Shown here in pieces: positions 33,510-41,923 of a DNA stretch of 46,740 bases. The notes under the pieces are model-generated. The model saw only the letters and a program-made list of their open reading frames with translations. It ran no database searches and was not told where the DNA came from. Location: contig CAUZEA010000040.1 in the NCBI GenBank assembly GCA_963578605.1, positions 1 through 46,740 of the forward strand. Direction: 5' to 3'. This stretch comes from JAKVCB01 sp963578605. Its GTDB lineage: Bacteria > Planctomycetota > Planctomycetia > Pirellulales > Lacipirellulaceae. Position 1 is the stretch's first letter. The number at the start of each line of letters is the position of its first letter. Made by a program: the position numbers and the translations under genes.

Positions 33510-35117
33510 TGCGTTCCCGGTGTTCAGGTCCGCGGTAAACAACTCCAGTTCACCGGTGGCACTGGTACGGTTGTTGCGGGCCAGGACCACATCGGTAGCG
33601 CCAACCAGTTGATCCCGATTAAAATCGTAGAAGTCGGTGATCGTGGCTCGATCAAAGGGCCCATGCGGATTGTCGGCGGTACTCTGAAGATCGGTTGTAG
33701 TGACCGCCGTGTCGATCGGCGAGTTGCCGGTCTCGCCGATTACGTTACCCACATAGAACAGGTCGTCGAATGAAAACCCGGTGTTGGCAGTAGCTTTGAC
33801 CCGCACTTCCAGCCACTGGTTGGCAATCGCGTTGTCGTTCCAGATGAGCGTCACACGATCAGAACCGGCAGTCCCTTCGCCAAGCCGGACGTCGGCGGCG
33901 ATGTCGTTAACCGGCTGCGGCGCCGCAACCCATCCTGGCGAATCGTTCCCGCTGCCAACCCTGAACTCAAAATCGGCCAGTCCCAGATTTTGGGGATCGG
34001 CCAGGTCGGCAAAGTCGACAAAGATCCCGTTGATTCCTTTGGAAAAACTTGTGTAGTTGTTGAATGTTGCCGTCTGGGCAGGCAGCAGCGGGGTTTTGTC
34101 GGTCGCAATCGCCAGGTCGTCACTGGAGTCGGCCAGCGGGTTGTCGCCATCGAACGACGAGTTGTTGTAGAAGACCTGGCGCCCGGAAATTCCAGGATGC
34201 TCTGCGGAAATCGAAGGATCGGAGTCTTGTGACAGGGCCGCCACGCCCAACAAGGCCGCGCCCCCTGCGCTGTAAACTCCGATCGGTGCTGAGGAAAACG
34301 CCGAATTCAAGTTGCCGGCGGTGCTCCGCCCAAACATGTAGACTTCACCGAAATCGGTGATTGCCACCACTTCGTTGACCGCATCGCCGTCGGCATCGGC
34401 AATCACCACATCCACAAACCGGGCACCGCTCCCCAACGAATTCGATTCCATCAGCGGCGTCGCCAGAAACACGCCTTGCCCGTCGTTGTCGAGCACCCGT
34501 ACAAAGTCGTCACCCGCCAGGGCCAGTTCCTGGTCACTATCGGAATCGAGGTTCCCGATCGCCACAGCCAGGAACGAAGGCGGATTGTGGGGTCCCGACA
34601 ACCCCGGCGAGTCGAGCCATGTCCCAAACCCGCCATCCGCTTCCAATATCAGCGAGCCCTGGCCAAACCCGATGCTACTGCTGTTATTGAGCCCCGTGAG
34701 GACGTAATCGATTTCACCACTGCCATTCAGGTCTCCCAACGCAACATCGCTGACTGGGCTCGGCAGAAAATGCTGGCCGCTGCTGCCAGATTGCGTATAA
34801 AACAGCTGGTGCCCATTCCCACCGGAAACGGTCTCATCAGTAAATCCCGTAAGTGCTTCGTTGCCCGCGGTACCATCCTGAAAATCGCCCAGAACCAGTC
34901 CATGCGCGGTACCCCCGGAAGTCGGATCGCCAGCTACCTCAACGTCGACTCCCGGGTCCAACACACCGGTCGACAAAATGAGCACGTCGTTGCTGTCTTG
35001 GGACGTCTCGCGGGCAACGACAATCTGGTTGGTTCTCGATCCGAAGTCACCAATTGCCACCGCATCAACTCCCGTGGCAGACGTTTCTATGGGCACACCC
35101 CCGGTTAGCGTTGCCAA
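31443..35117 (-). CDS. Central part of the giant protein: FG-GAP repeats, dockerin-like unit, modules A' and B'
   Basis: The 1224-codon frame opens inside a propeller repeat and has no signal peptide. Residues 1-~510 are FG-GAP/VCBS-like (VAIGDFGSRTNQIVVARE, VALGDLNGSGEIDYVLTG, VAIGNLDSDSDQELALAG). Near 33,600 there is DFYDFNRDQLVGATDVVLARNN, a dockerin-like calcium loop. Module A' starts near 33509 (FRIVETDGQWMQLQ) and B' near 32298 (LLIPETDGQWFQLE); S74 dyads lie in GSSQAYKENV and GSSREYKTDI. The module period here is about 405 residues, longer than the 332-352 in the other protein because linkers are longer. Together with 35105-36673 and 29772-31406 it formed one gene of about 6.9 kb (~2300 residues). 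Confidence 0.78.
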   Translation of the reverse strand: MATLTGGVPIETSATGVDAVAIGDFGSRTNQIVVARETSQDSNDVLILSTGVLDPGVDVEVAGDPTSGGTAHGLVLGDFQDGTAGNEALTGFTDETVSGGNGHQLFYTQSGSSGQHFLPSPVSDVALGDLNGSGEIDYVLTGLNNSSSIGFGQGSLILEADGGFGTWLDSPGLSGPHNPPSFLAVAIGNLDSDSDQELALAGDDFVRVLDNDGQGVFLATPLMESNSLGSGARFVDVVIADADGDAVNEVVAITDFGEVYMFGRSTAGNLNSAFSSAPIGVYSAGGAALLGVAALSQDSDPSISAEHPGISGRQVFYNNSSFDGDNPLADSSDDLAIATDKTPLLPAQTATFNNYTSFSKGINGIFVDFADLADPQNLGLADFEFRVGSGNDSPGWVAAPQPVNDIAADVRLGEGTAGSDRVTLIWNDNAIANQWLEVRVKATANTGFSFDDLFYVGNVIGETGNSPIDTAVTTTDLQSTADNPHGPFDRATITDFYDFNRDQLVGATDVVLARNNRTSATGELELFTADLNTGNAFRIVETDGQWMQLQESTGGKWNFEHFSDPAMAIESALKIGVEDSPLDLYLDDEPGGMRMYLWKDGELVPNMPHTNIKPTMAVWGDMLVGDIITIEDNPMTLFMRQEASLSASATTSFFAAAGGTGTDVDGGAAMVLHPDHHRDLSAWPEDPVQHPLSGSLELIAYGQGNGAQSNAILFKIRSGSGTLADRMMIKDGTVSVYGNVSAAGSITAGSSQAYKENVGPLAAVEAAELIAGLEAMSFSYKAEPDQPRLGFVAEEVAEVFGTAERKGVDAMGIVAALSKLVQTNDARIDQLTEWVEALSAPGVTAVVTSQPTINSHDAPGVDPGENCTSIGSDLGTATDTVVSTADSTEFVMASTPAVTDSAVRRDGSTLMAGNDSLGLATSSNIVVATSSGVELTELAPLLIPETDGQWFQLETAEGQRWNFDHVNMPQINVDSGLRINIDNSPLDLYLDDESDGLHMYLWEDGRAIPDMPHTNEKPAAAIWGDIFVENIATIGRQPIQMFLRDEVNLSASSGTVFFSANKGINNWVDGGAGIVMHPDHHQDLQVWPSDPVTHSQSGVLQLMAYGIGSGAKATSVIFQTRDGPNSLADRMVVNNGVVIYGNLVATGSITPGSSREYKTDIEQLSEAEAADLVAGLEAVSFTYTAEPGQPRLGFIAEEIANVFGTAQRNGVDSLGISAALTKVV
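33081..33420 (-). repeat. Partner tract of the near-identical segment 27652-27991
   Basis: This is the A' copy of the tract described at 27652-27991: 329 of 340 bases are identical by eye, and the first 123 contain no difference. Confidence 0.8.
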
Positions 35118-36673
35118 CTGACTGGGCTGCCCAGATCCACCGAACCGGCCAGCGTGAAAGCACCGGCCAGATTGGTGTGGGTGTAGACCAGTACGTTGCC
35201 GCTCTGGGCACCAACGACGATCTCCTTGAGCCCGTCATCGCCCACAATGTCGGCCAGGGCCACGCTCGTCAGGATTTCACCCGCGACGGTGATTTCCTGC
35301 AGGTTGCCACTGCCACTGTTGGTGTTCTGGATCTCAATGATCGAATTAGAACTCAGGGTGGTATTCGACTCATTGCTCGAAAGTGGAGTCACATAGAGGG
35401 GACCAACCTGGACAAAATCGGCTGAGGTCCCGTCGCCCGCTGTACTTATTTCCCCAATCACACCATCGCGGATCTCTGCACGATTCGCTCCACCGTGCCA
35501 CGACAACCAGTTCAAATTAATTGGAGGGCTTTCTGCGCCAGAACCATCGTCAAATGCCTGCCAGTGATCGACGGCCGGTCGAGTGTCACCACCCCAGGGG
35601 CTGGCACCGAATTGAATGATCGAATCTTTCTCGGCATTGCCATGTGGGCCCACTGCAATTCCAGCAATGTGATTGTTAACTCCGTGATGTTTTCCCAGAT
35701 CGACAATCGCGCTGGCGGTTGTGGAAATCTCCCCCAAGGTGCCGCCTGGCGCGTAATTCGTCACGGGATTAAAACTGGCCACGACGATTTCATTACCGGT
35801 CCTGTCGGGATCAGTATCTCCGATGGCCGCATCGACAATGATACCCGGGACAACTCCGTGTTGGGCATTCTTGGTACCCAACAACCGGCTTGGATTTGAA
35901 ATCATGTCCGGGTCGGAACTGTCATAGAGCAGGCCGGTACCAGTGATGATGTTGCCCGCACCGTCAAAGACGCCATCGGCGAAATAGGCGGCAACTGGGA
36001 CATCCCCCACACTACCAGCTGCGACGGCCGTGATAGGATAGTTGTTGGAACCGTTTACGTCGACGGTACCGACCACGTTCAGTCTGGTGTCAAGGATCCG
36101 CCCCACGCCAACCGAGTCACCAATGACAATTTGCGTACCGCCGACGGCAAGACGGGTCAGGCTGGTGCCAGCCAGATCGCGGGAGGCACCAACGACCAGG
36201 CCGCTGTCAAGCCGACGAACTCGCCCTCCGTCGGTAATCACAATAACCGAGTCATCCCCGCTAGTAACCATCCCCTCTTCGTTGGGATTCCAAGTTGAAC
36301 CGAGTTGAGTGTTGATGTTGTCCCCGGCATACGTGCTGACAAAGTCTCCCCCCACCACCACCACGTGCTGCCCGGCAATGTTTTTGGTAGCGATGGCTCC
36401 CACGTTCAAACCAGTGTCACCTGTTTCGACCGCGAGATAACCAGGCTGGCTGGAGAGATCGACGACGCCGCTGCCACGCACGAGACCTTCGACCGATAGC
36501 AACTGATCGTTGCCACCGGCAATGTCCTTGGTGAAAAAGAGTGTCGTCCCACTCAGTAAACGACGCGGTTCCAGTAGTTCGAATACAAACCGCCGCCGAT
36601 CAGAATTACGCCGATCGGGCACAGACTGTCCTGCCATTGGATCACTCGATAAAAATCGGTAAACGTTGAACAT
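35105..36673 (-). CDS. N-terminal part of the giant protein: LEPR-XLL motif and beta-propeller
   Basis: The 522-codon frame begins with a long basic leader and FVFELLEPRRLLSG, the LEPR-XLL motif found at the N terminus of large planctomycete surface proteins. FG-GAP-like repeats follow (GTSLTRLAVGGTQIVIGD, ALADIVGDDGLKEIVVGAQS). The frame ends SVDLGSPVSWQR at 35105, but the next frame continues the repeat (ATLTGGVPIETSATGVDAVAIGD), overlapping by 13 bases. One missing T in CAGTTGG would fuse them as PVSLATLTGG, so a single-base deletion near 35115-35120 probably split the gene. Confidence 0.78.
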   Translation of the reverse strand: MFNVYRFLSSDPMAGQSVPDRRNSDRRRFVFELLEPRRLLSGTTLFFTKDIAGGNDQLLSVEGLVRGSGVVDLSSQPGYLAVETGDTGLNVGAIATKNIAGQHVVVVGGDFVSTYAGDNINTQLGSTWNPNEEGMVTSGDDSVIVITDGGRVRRLDSGLVVGASRDLAGTSLTRLAVGGTQIVIGDSVGVGRILDTRLNVVGTVDVNGSNNYPITAVAAGSVGDVPVAAYFADGVFDGAGNIITGTGLLYDSSDPDMISNPSRLLGTKNAQHGVVPGIIVDAAIGDTDPDRTGNEIVVASFNPVTNYAPGGTLGEISTTASAIVDLGKHHGVNNHIAGIAVGPHGNAEKDSIIQFGASPWGGDTRPAVDHWQAFDDGSGAESPPINLNWLSWHGGANRAEIRDGVIGEISTAGDGTSADFVQVGPLYVTPLSSNESNTTLSSNSIIEIQNTNSGSGNLQEITVAGEILTSVALADIVGDDGLKEIVVGAQSGNVLVYTHTNLAGAFTLAGSVDLGSPVSWQR

Positions 36674-36865
36674 ATAGCCTGGTTAGCTCCGGCTCAAACC
36701 AAACAGAACGTGTTAGGCCCACTCGGCCAGAAGAGGAATTGGCCCCCGCAAAGAATCTTCATCAAACCCCTTGCGATGACTCGTCGCTCCAGAAACGACC
36801 AGCTAAAACCTGTTACGACACCTACTCCTGATTGTATCATGAAAATAAAAACATTTTCTCAACAA

Positions 36866-37099
36866 TTACTGACGAAGAGCCGCCCCGGGAGGGAGAAAAC
36901 GGATGCTCGGTTGAGGGCCAGCCCGACCGGGCCGCTTCAGGATCTGCTGAACGGCTGCTAAAAAGAGCAACCAGCAAAAGACCGGTTTCCAGGATGGTTT
37001 GCAGTGACTTCTGCTGGTAAAGGAGGTGGTGCCCGAGGCTTTGAGTTCCCCCAAGGCATTGAGTTCAATGCCAGGCAGCAACGAACGCGACCCGGGCAA
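36866..37099 (-). pseudogene. Possible remnant of a PEP-CTERM protein end
   Basis: The minus-strand frame (77 codons) contains PSWKPVFCWLLFLAAVQQILKR, in which a hydrophobic run sits between a Pro-x-Pro-like pair and basic residues, as in PEP-CTERM signals. At DNA level AACCGGTCTTTTGCTGGTTG resembles the AACCGGTCTCCTGGTTG of the cohesin-like gene's own PEP-CTERM. The PEP motif itself is lost and no upstream body is visible. Evidence is weak. Confidence 0.25.
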
Positions 37100-37177
37100 A
37101 ATATTTCAGCGGGTCGGTCTGGCCTGCGTCTGGAATAGCCTCTGCTGCTCAAAGGGAGGGTCATGAAATGCCGTCTC

Positions 37178-37238
37178 TTACAACGCGACATCCTCGACAA
37201 CGGCGTCTGTAGAACAATCTTTTACAACGCGCTATAAT
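37178..37238 (+). promoter_or_regulatory. Candidate promoter with two 10-bp direct repeats upstream of the AceE-like gene
   Basis: TTACAACGCG occurs at 37178-37187 and again at 37222-37231, 44 bp apart (about four helical turns). The second copy directly abuts a perfect TATAAT at 37233-37238, 52 bp before the ATG. No good -35 box is at the usual distance. The layout fits activator or repressor sites on one face of DNA. Confidence 0.4.
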
Positions 37239-37289
37239 TCACCAGCAGACAGTTTTGTGCCTCACTCCGAGTCACCAGGGTGAAATTCG

Positions 37290-39686
37290 ATGGATCTGTC
37301 GACACTTGATCTTCCCCAGTCGGAACGGATTACGACGCTCGAAAAAATTGAGCAACGTGCGCTTTGGCTGGCAATCCAGCAAGTCCACTATGCAAATCGT
37401 CATCGTCCTAAAAAAGACAATCTCAAGGTTGGCGGACATCAGACCTCCAGTGCGTCGGTCGTGACAATCCTCACAACCCTCTACTTCAACTACCTGCGTC
37501 ACGGCGACCTGATCTCAATCAAACCACACGCGTCGCCCGTCTTCCACGCCATTCAATACCTGCTGGGAAAACTCGACCAGTCGCGGCTCAAAGGGCTGCG
37601 TGACTTTCATGGACTGCAGGCGTATCCGAGTCGTACCAAGGACCCTGATAGAGTCGATTTCTCCACCGGGTCGGTAGGACTCGGTGCCGTGGCTCCCAAT
37701 CTTGCCGCGCTCGCCAACACCTATCTGCACACCCACGGCCTCGGCAGCAACGACACGCCGCGCCGATTCATCAGCGTGTTGGGTGATGCCGAGTTGGATG
37801 AGGGATCGGTGTGGGAAGCTATTGCCGAACCGGCGATGGAAGGAGTCGATGACATTCTGTGGATCGTCGACCTGAATCGTCAGAGCCTGGATCGCGTAAT
37901 TCCCGGAATCCGGGTCCGCTGCTGGCGAGAAATGTTCGCGGCCAACGGTTGGGAGGTGATCAACGCCAAGTATGGCGGGCGGCTGCAAGCGGCATTTGGG
38001 GAACCCAACGGCGAGTTGCTCCGGATTTGCATCGATGAACTTTCCAACGATGCGTATCAACGCCTCCTGCGCTTGTCACCTGCCCAACTTCGGGAGTGGT
38101 TGCCACAAAAAAGTCGGTATCCCAAGGAGCTTTGCCGCTTGCTGGACCGCTGGAACGACGCCGAACTCCAAGACTTGTTCTGGAACCTGGGTGGCCATGA
38201 CATCGAGACCATGGAAAATGCCCTCGCGACCGCAACGCAAAACTCGGGACCTGCCATCATTTTCGCATACACGCTCAAGGGCTGGCGGTTACCCTCGGTC
38301 GGGCACCCCCAAAATCATTCGGTGCTGTTGTCCGACGAACAAATGGAGATCCTTCGCAACGATTTACAAATTCCGCTCGCAGAGCAATGGGAGCGGTTTG
38401 ACCCGCAAAGCCCCGAAGGTACACTCTGCAACCAGGTTGCCGCCCGAATCGATGGTCCAGAAAACTCTCCGGTTCACACCAAAGGTCCCCAGGCCACTCA
38501 ACCATTAGGGAAAATTCCGACCGAACTGCCAATTCAATACCGCGGCAGCCGCAGCACACAACAGACGTTCGGAGCCATTCTGAACGGACTCGCCCGCGAG
38601 TGCCCGGAAACCGCCCGTCGCGTGGTGACCATGAGTCCCGATGTCGCCAGTTCGACCAATCTTGGTGGCTGGATTACCAAACAAGGTGTGTGGGGGCTGG
38701 AGGCTGGGGAACCGCTGCCCGCAGACAACGAAGAGGGAATACTCCGTTGGAGTCTTTCACCCCAAGGTCGGCATTTGGAACTGGGGATCTCCGAGAACAA
38801 CCTGTTTATGACACTTGGCCAGTTTGGTCTTTCGTACGAGTTGTTTGGTGAAACCCTGTTTCCCATTGGTACCCTCTACGATCCCTTTGTTCGCCGCGGG
38901 CTCGACGCTCTCTTTTATGGCATCTACTCAGGAGCCAAATTTATTACCGTTGGTACCCCATCGGGGATCACGCTTGCTGGTGAAGGTGGAGCCCACCAGT
39001 CGTTAATGACCAGTTCGATCGGAGTCGAACTGCCCGAGTTGGAGGCGTACGAACCCTGTTTTGCGCAGGAACTCGAGTGGATCATGCTGGATGCCCTGGA
39101 ACGTATCCAGAACCGCACAAGTTCCACCTACCTGCGATTGACGACCAAACCGGTTGACCAACAGCTCGGCCCAACTCCCACCAACGAAGAGGAAAAGGAA
39201 CGACTCCGTCGCCAGGTGTTGGCCGGGGCTTACATTCTGCGCAATGCACGGTCGCGGACTGGTTACGATCCCGGCCAAAACGTCGTCCACATCTTTGCCT
39301 GCGGTGCCATGGTCCCCGAGGCCCTGGCAGCCCAGGAGCAACTCGCAGCAGAGGGGGTTTTTGCAAATCTCATCAATGTGACAGGCCCCGGGCCGCTGTA
39401 CCACGACTTTCAGCGGGCCCTCCACGAATCGATTGGCGCCCAGGCAGCTGTTGGCACACTACTCGATGAACTCATCCCAGCCCAGGAACGAGCGGCCCCG
39501 ATCGTGACCGTCGTCGACGCCCACCCGCATTCGCTCGCTTGGATCGGCAGCGCTCTGGGCTCACGCTTGTGGCCCCTGGGAGTCGTCGGCTTTGGGCAAT
39601 CGGGAAGTTTGGTCGACCTGTACCAAGAATACAAGATCGATTCGGCCAGTATCGTCGCAACGTGCCGCTCAGCAATCGGGGCCTGA
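37290..39686 (+). CDS. AceE-like homodimeric pyruvate dehydrogenase E1 (thiamine diphosphate enzyme)
   Basis: The 798-residue protein matches the transketolase-like fold of homodimeric E1. The substrate-side His region is LISIKPHASPVFHAIQYLLG (H80). The thiamine diphosphate motif is GDAELDEGSVWEA with N196 (WIVDLN) 30 residues after D166, the same interval as in E. coli AceE, although the usual GDG reads GDA. The middle domain contains FGAILNGLARECPETARRVVTMSPDV, and a C-terminal transketolase domain follows. E. coli AceE has about 887 residues, so this version is shorter. E2 and E3 genes are not adjacent, unlike a typical aceEF-lpd operon. A different 2-oxoacid or ketose substrate is possible. 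Confidence 0.8.
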   Translation: MDLSTLDLPQSERITTLEKIEQRALWLAIQQVHYANRHRPKKDNLKVGGHQTSSASVVTILTTLYFNYLRHGDLISIKPHASPVFHAIQYLLGKLDQSRLKGLRDFHGLQAYPSRTKDPDRVDFSTGSVGLGAVAPNLAALANTYLHTHGLGSNDTPRRFISVLGDAELDEGSVWEAIAEPAMEGVDDILWIVDLNRQSLDRVIPGIRVRCWREMFAANGWEVINAKYGGRLQAAFGEPNGELLRICIDELSNDAYQRLLRLSPAQLREWLPQKSRYPKELCRLLDRWNDAELQDLFWNLGGHDIETMENALATATQNSGPAIIFAYTLKGWRLPSVGHPQNHSVLLSDEQMEILRNDLQIPLAEQWERFDPQSPEGTLCNQVAARIDGPENSPVHTKGPQATQPLGKIPTELPIQYRGSRSTQQTFGAILNGLARECPETARRVVTMSPDVASSTNLGGWITKQGVWGLEAGEPLPADNEEGILRWSLSPQGRHLELGISENNLFMTLGQFGLSYELFGETLFPIGTLYDPFVRRGLDALFYGIYSGAKFITVGTPSGITLAGEGGAHQSLMTSSIGVELPELEAYEPCFAQELEWIMLDALERIQNRTSSTYLRLTTKPVDQQLGPTPTNEEEKERLRRQVLAGAYILRNARSRTGYDPGQNVVHIFACGAMVPEALAAQEQLAAEGVFANLINVTGPGPLYHDFQRALHESIGAQAAVGTLLDELIPAQERAAPIVTVVDAHPHSLAWIGSALGSRLWPLGVVGFGQSGSLVDLYQEYKIDSASIVATCRSAIGA

Positions 39687-39708
39687 CGCTCCGGCATGAT
39701 CTTAGGAT

Positions 39709-40470
39709 TTAATTAAACAGCAATTTGGCGGCCATGGCCAACAGGGCTGCGTAAAAAATGAGTTTGATTGCTCCTTCTCCTTTTTTCACGGAGAAATAGG
39801 AACCAAACCAACCACCCAGCGAATTGCCCGCCGCGAGCCCCAGCCCAGGCAACCAGTCGACATGTCCTTGCCAAGCAAAAATGCCCAGCGCGAAAAATGT
39901 ATAGCTGCCAATGATGAACACCTTGTGCATGTTGACGCGGACAAGATTTTCGCCCAACACACGATGCAACACGGCCATCAGCAAAAATCCCAGGCCTGCC
40001 TGAATAAAACCCCCGTAAAAGCCGACCAGGACCATCAGTACGTGGGAAGCAATGAAACGCCTCGAACCGGGTGGAGCCAGCTCGGTTAGGGCCTCGGACT
40101 GCGGGGAGCTTTTCTTCTTAAACAGCATCAGCAGCAAGACGCCAATGATGATCGCGGCCACCACCCGGTGGAACCACACGCCCTCTAACTGGTTACCGAG
40201 GTAGGCACCCACAAGGGCCCCCGGCAAAGCACACAAGGAGAGCGAGATGCTCAACCTGAAATTGGAGAAACCTTGCCGGCGAAAGCCTCCCACCGCGACA
40301 ATATTCTGCGCCAGAATCGCAATCCGATTCGTACCGTTCGCCATCGGACCGCTCATCCCCAAGAAGACCATGATTGGCAGCGTCAACAGCGAACCGCCAC
40401 CCGCTACGACATTCAAGAAACCAGCGGCAATGCCGACCAGTGTTAACAAAAAGATTTGCCACAGTTCCAT
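39709..40470 (-). CDS. TSUP-family (TauE/SafE-like) membrane transporter
   Basis: The 253-residue protein has about eight hydrophobic segments and the TSUP start VGIAAGFLNVVAGGGSLLTLP, followed by NGTNRIAILAQN and, in the second half, VLVGFYGGFIQAGLGFLLMA, the repeated family signature. TSUP members export or import sulfite, sulfoacetate and related anions; the cargo is unknown. It is convergent with the AceE-like gene, with 22 bp between stop codons. Confidence 0.87.
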   Translation of the reverse strand: MELWQIFLLTLVGIAAGFLNVVAGGGSLLTLPIMVFLGMSGPMANGTNRIAILAQNIVAVGGFRRQGFSNFRLSISLSLCALPGALVGAYLGNQLEGVWFHRVVAAIIIGVLLLMLFKKKSSPQSEALTELAPPGSRRFIASHVLMVLVGFYGGFIQAGLGFLLMAVLHRVLGENLVRVNMHKVFIIGSYTFFALGIFAWQGHVDWLPGLGLAAGNSLGGWFGSYFSVKKGEGAIKLIFYAALLAMAAKLLFN

Positions 40471-40783
40471 GGTAGATCAGTCTGTCTGTAAGACTCGAAT
40501 CGAGGGTTCGTTACGGAGGAGTTCCCTTGCTGGCAGCCGGCCTGGGGCGACTTCGTTCGCCTGACAGCGTTGACCAATAACGTTGGGAAGGCTCCTATTC
40601 CTTATGGAGACGGGGTCAATTCTTGCAGATACATCCCCCTGTGTCAGCCTCGCACCAAGGACCACCCTCCGGCAGCCACGATTCCGGAAGACAACTACAA
40701 TTATGAAAAGAAGGCTTTATACTCACTGGGATCCCTGCCCCGTTTGTTGACTGTCAGTACGAATTCATAACCAGGATCCTTCG
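40471..40783. other. Intergenic region upstream of the alcohol dehydrogenase
   Basis: No gene is supported in these 313 bases. A TATACT box at 40718-40723 could be a -10 element for the dehydrogenase, but there is no recognisable -35. No RNA element or repeat is seen. Confidence 0.3.
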
Positions 40784-41923
40784 ATGCCCCCGACCGCCAA
40801 AGCCGCAACGATTGTTCAGCCCGGAAAAATCGAAGTGCGGGAATATGAGGTTCCCCCGTGCCCTGCGGGTGGCCTGATCATGAAGATGGAAATGAGCGGC
40901 ATCTGTGGCACCGACAAACATACCTACCGAGGCGAAACAACTCAGTACGGCGGGACCGTCAACCAGCAGACTTCGCCCTTCCCACTCATCCCGGGCCATG
41001 AGAATGTTGGCATCGTGGTCGAAGTTTCTCCCGGCAAAACCGACTTTTACGGTCAGCCCGTTCGGGAAGGTGACCGCATCACGATGTGCCCCGACGTGGT
41101 GTGTGGCGAATGCTACAACTGCCGACACATCTTTGGTTACTCCTGGTGCGAAAACTGGCGTGGTTACGGAAACTCGTTTCGTGCCGATCAACATCCGTTG
41201 ATGGGGGGTTGGGCAGAAAAGCTGGTGATCATTCCGGAAGCGTTTGTGTACAAAGTTCCTGACGGTTTGGAACCTGAACTGGCAGTCTATACCGAGTTGA
41301 TGGCTTGTGCTTTTGCCCTCGATAAACTCAAAGACTTTTCGAACCTTGCTGCGGAAGGATTTTTGACCGGTGGGAGTGTCTTGATTCAAGGGGCCGGCCC
41401 ACTGGGAATTGCGCATCTGATTATGGCCCGTATGATCGGTGCCGGCACGGTGATTGTGCTCGACAAAATCCCATACCGACTCGAAGCCGCCAAATCGTTC
41501 GGTGCCGATTACGTCGCGAACGTCGACGAAAACTCCGATGACCAGTTACTCGAGCTTGTGCAGCAATGGACGGACGGACGGGGTGCCGATGTAGCGATCG
41601 AATGTGTTGGCTATCCCGAGGCCGTGCCGCAAGCGTTGCCCTGGATTCGACGTGGCGGGATGTACTTGCTGGAAGGGGTCTTTGTCGACATGGGGGAAGT
41701 CAGTTTCAACCCGCACCTGATTGTCAGCAAAGGCTTGCGTCTGATTGGCCTCAGCAACCATCCATTCACGGCCTACAAGGTAAGTATGGAAATGATGATG
41801 CGATATCGAGACCACTTGCCACTCGATCGCTTTGTCACGCACCGGTTCCCCTTGGATAAGGCCCAGGAGGCAATCGACACGGCCCTGGCGGGAGAATGTG
41901 TGAAGGTAGTTTTCGAGCCCTGA
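40784..41923 (+). CDS. Zinc-binding medium-chain alcohol dehydrogenase
   Basis: The 379-residue enzyme shows catalytic-zinc features (MSGICGTDKHTYRG; PLIPGHENVGIVVE) and a Cys-rich structural-zinc loop, CPDVVCGECYNCRHIFGYSWCENW. The NAD(P) fold has LIQGAGPLGIAHLIMARMIGAG followed by VIVLDK, where the Asp at the end of the second strand favours NAD. The loop is longer than in horse-liver-type enzymes. Substrate is unknown; sugar alcohols or related polyols are typical of such bacterial forms. A degenerate copy of its last ~70 codons lies at 46120-46400, after the glycosidase gene. Confidence 0.9.
   Translation: MPPTAKAATIVQPGKIEVREYEVPPCPAGGLIMKMEMSGICGTDKHTYRGETTQYGGTVNQQTSPFPLIPGHENVGIVVEVSPGKTDFYGQPVREGDRITMCPDVVCGECYNCRHIFGYSWCENWRGYGNSFRADQHPLMGGWAEKLVIIPEAFVYKVPDGLEPELAVYTELMACAFALDKLKDFSNLAAEGFLTGGSVLIQGAGPLGIAHLIMARMIGAGTVIVLDKIPYRLEAAKSFGADYVANVDENSDDQLLELVQQWTDGRGADVAIECVGYPEAVPQALPWIRRGGMYLLEGVFVDMGEVSFNPHLIVSKGLRLIGLSNHPFTAYKVSMEMMMRYRDHLPLDRFVTHRFPLDKAQEAIDTALAGECVKVVFEP

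Larger units (their letters stand above)
36674..37289. other. 616-bp divergent intergenic region before the AceE-like gene
   Basis: The region separates the minus-strand giant gene from the plus-strand AceE-like gene. It contains a minus-strand stretch with decayed PEP-CTERM character (about 36866-37099) and, near its right end, two direct repeats with a TATAAT box. The rest (36674-36865) shows nothing I can name. Confidence 0.4.

Noticed and set aside
24955..36673. Idea that the repeated modules are a CRISPR-like or prophage array
   Set aside because: The repeats are ~900-1200 bp coding modules. No phage structural, terminase, integrase or cas genes accompany them.
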